Assembly (NCBI GenBank): GCA_049275655.1
Contig: JBASUY010000028.1
Coordinates: forward strand, 1-13,477
Reading direction: 5' to 3'
Source of the DNA: Sherwoodlollariibacterium sp049275655
Lineage (GTDB): Bacteria > Omnitrophota > Gorgyraeia > Gygaellales > Profunditerraquicolaceae
DNA length: 13,477 nucleotides
Positions within the stretch are counted from its first letter, which is position 1, and every line of letters begins with the position of its first letter. The notes under the pieces are model-generated. The model did not search any database. It saw nothing but the letters and a program-made list of their open reading frames with translations, and had not been told where the DNA came from. Position numbers and translations under genes: made by a program. Positions 11,719-13,477 of the stretch are shown here, one piece after another.

Positions 11719-13477
11719 ATGCCGGGACTCATACCAGAAAGTATTTTAGATGATATTTTATCGCGTATAGATATAGTAGAGTTAATCTCTAGCTATATCC
11801 CCTTAAAGCGCACAGGCAGGAATTTTAAGGCCTGTTGCCCCTTTCACCATGAAAAGACCCCTTCTTTTATAGTATCGGGCGACCGGCAGATTTATAATTG
11901 TTTTGGATGCGGGGAATCAGGGAATGCCTTTAAGTTTTTGATGCGCTATGAGCATATGGATTTTCCTGAGGCTGTGGAGGTATTAGCGCGTAAGGCAGGC
12001 GTAATCTTGCCTCAAAAGAATAGCCCTGAAAACCAAAGGCAAGGTTTGATTACCCAGCTTTATAAGATTAATGAATTAGCCGCTCAGTTTTATAGCGCCA
12101 ACCTTGATTCTGGGCAGGGCCTTAAGGCAAAAAACTATTTGCTTAAGAGGGGTATTAGTCCTAAGGTAATAAAAGAACTGAGGTTGGGTTTTGCCTTGGA
12201 TAGTTGGGATAGCCTTATTAATTATTTAAGGTCCAAGGGGTTAAATTTAGCGTTAATAGAAAAAGCAGGCCTTCTTATCAGCAAGGATAGCGGAGGATAT
12301 TATGATCGTTTTAGAAACCGTATAGTTTTTCCTATTTTTGATATAAAGGGGAGGATTTTGGGTTTTGGCTGCCGCGTCCTTGATGAGAGCCTGCCTAAAT
12401 ATATTAATTCCCCTGAGACCCCAATTTATACTAAGGGACGCAACCTCTATGGGCTTAATCTTGCTAAAGAGGCTATAAGGGAGAAAGATTTTGTTTTGGT
12501 AGTAGAAGGCTATATGGATTTTATACTTCCTTTTCAATGTGGGTTTAAAAATGTCACAGCCTCTTTAGGGACGGCTTTAAGTATAGAGCAGGTAAGGCTT
12601 CTTAAGAGATATACTAATAATGTAGTTATGGTTTATGATGCTGATAGCGCAGGAGAATTGGCGACTTTAAGGAGTATGGATGTATTTATAGAAGAGGAAG
12701 TTAACTTAAAAGTTGTCTCTTTGCCTAAGGGTTATGACCCGGCTTCCTTTATTGGCAAAGCAGGGATAGAGGGCTTTTCTAAAGAAGTAAAGAATGCCTC
12801 GGATATATTTGATTATAAACTTAATATTTTAGCTTCGCGATTTGATATAAAAGAAGCAGTTGATAAGGCTAAGGTTTGTGCTTTGATGTTGGAGACGATA
12901 AATAAGATTAAAAATGCGATATTAAGGGATGAGTATTTACGTAAACTTAGCTTTAGGCTTAAGGTAAAAGAAGAAGCCCTTATATCAGAATCTCTTAGGG
13001 TAAATAAGTTAAAGCCTGTTAGTGGTAGCCGTGCCAACGCTTTTAAAAAAACAACGCTTAAGGTTAGCCCGACAGAAAAATTACTTATGACGCTTATGCT
13101 CGAGGAGAGTAGTTTGATTAATAGGATTAAGGATAGCTTAAGCCCCCAGGATTTAAGCGATGAACGGTTATCCCGTATCCTCTCAGTGATGTTTCAGCTT
13201 GTAGAGAGCGGTAAGGAGGTTAAGCCGCAAATCCTAATGAATCATTTAGAGGAGGATGCTTCTTCTTTAGTCTGTAATTCGGATTTTTTACCTGAAGGCC
13301 TAACCTTAGAGCACAAGGAGAGGATGGCTGATGACTGCCTTAAGAGGATTAAGGAAGAAAAAATAAAGATTAAAAGAAAGATGTTGCATGAAGAGATAAA
13401 GGAAGCTCAGAGCGCAGGCGACGAGCAGAGGTTAAATACCCTTATGCAGGAGTTTCATTTATTAATAAAAAAAGAGG
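11719..13477 (+). CDS. dnaG: DNA primase DnaG (3' end outside window)
   Basis: DnaG makes the RNA primers for replication together with the DnaB helicase. The frame runs 586 codons from ATG 11719 to the window edge without a stop, so it is nearly complete (E. coli DnaG has 581). The zinc-binding domain has C40, H43, C61 and C64 (CPFH, CFGC). The catalytic core shows RFRNRIVFPI (197-206), YINSPETPIYTKGRNLYGL (228-246), the TOPRIM glutamate in VVEGYMD (E263) and VYDADSAG (D307, D309). The third acidic motif reads GYDPASFI: D340 is kept, but the usual second aspartate is A342. Residues from about 370 form the helical C-terminal region that contacts DnaB. There is no good Shine-Dalgarno site; the start lies four bases after the Nif3-like gene. 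The frequent dnaG neighbours are rpoD and rpsU; rpsU is absent and rpoD could follow outside. Confidence 0.96.
   Translation, partial: MPGLIPESILDDILSRIDIVELISSYIPLKRTGRNFKACCPFHHEKTPSFIVSGDRQIYNCFGCGESGNAFKFLMRYEHMDFPEAVEVLARKAGVILPQKNSPENQRQGLITQLYKINELAAQFYSANLDSGQGLKAKNYLLKRGISPKVIKELRLGFALDSWDSLINYLRSKGLNLALIEKAGLLISKDSGGYYDRFRNRIVFPIFDIKGRILGFGCRVLDESLPKYINSPETPIYTKGRNLYGLNLAKEAIREKDFVLVVEGYMDFILPFQCGFKNVTASLGTALSIEQVRLLKRYTNNVVMVYDADSAGELATLRSMDVFIEEEVNLKVVSLPKGYDPASFIGKAGIEGFSKEVKNASDIFDYKLNILASRFDIKEAVDKAKVCALMLETINKIKNAILRDEYLRKLSFRLKVKEEALISESLRVNKLKPVSGSRANAFKKTTLKVSPTEKLLMTLMLEESSLINRIKDSLSPQDLSDERLSRILSVMFQLVESGKEVKPQILMNHLEEDASSLVCNSDFLPEGLTLEHKERMADDCLKRIKEEKIKIKRKMLHEEIKEAQSAGDEQRLNTLMQEFHLLIKKE

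Noticed and set aside
1..13477. CRISPR array, defence island, transposon or prophage
   Set aside because: No spaced direct repeats, terminal inverted repeats, integrase/transposase or phage-like genes; the window is housekeeping genes in one orientation.

Overview
The window looks like a compact chromosomal segment of an uncultured-type diderm bacterium. All thirteen genes lie on the + strand. The DNA is A+T-rich, most genes overlap or nearly touch, and no tRNA, rRNA, CRISPR array, insertion sequence or phage gene is visible. SurA, YajC/SecDF and a peptidoglycan-binding domain point to a cell with an outer membrane. The protein style and gene order would fit a lineage such as Omnitrophota, but that is an impression from memory, not a placement made by search.

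Layout: (1) 2-2740 holds the tail of a peptidoglycan-binding protein, then hisF, hisI and trpE, joined by TAATG and ATGA stop/start overlaps into a mixed histidine-tryptophan block. (2) 2754-5519 holds rpsP, yajC and a fused secDF, each with its own Shine-Dalgarno site: ribosomal protein S16 and the accessory part of the Sec translocon. (3) 5562-10107 holds an unusually short mfd-like gene followed by surA, pdxA and rsmA, all overlapping by 17-28 bases. The surA-pdxA-rsmA order is the one known from E. coli. A plausible promoter at 5525-5554 ends about 7 bases before the mfd start codon and may give a leaderless message. (4) 10108-10260 is the only real intergenic region. It carries a perfect 12-base palindrome, a good sigma-70-type promoter and a 13-bp hairpin at the predicted start of the transcript. 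(5) 10261-13477 holds cvpA, a Nif3-like gene and dnaG, which runs off the window end.

The most unusual element is the mfd-like gene. In 635 residues it keeps the UvrA-binding domain D2, the RNA-polymerase-interaction domain and the complete RecG-like translocase. It lacks D1a, most or all of D1b/D3, and the C-terminal D7. In E. coli Mfd, D7 packs on D2 and hides it, so losing D7 while keeping D2 suggests a stripped-down coupling factor without that autoinhibitory clamp. Everything else is core metabolism and housekeeping. The other points of interest are regulatory sites, substitutions at usually conserved positions (SurA, DnaG, PdxA) and gene order.
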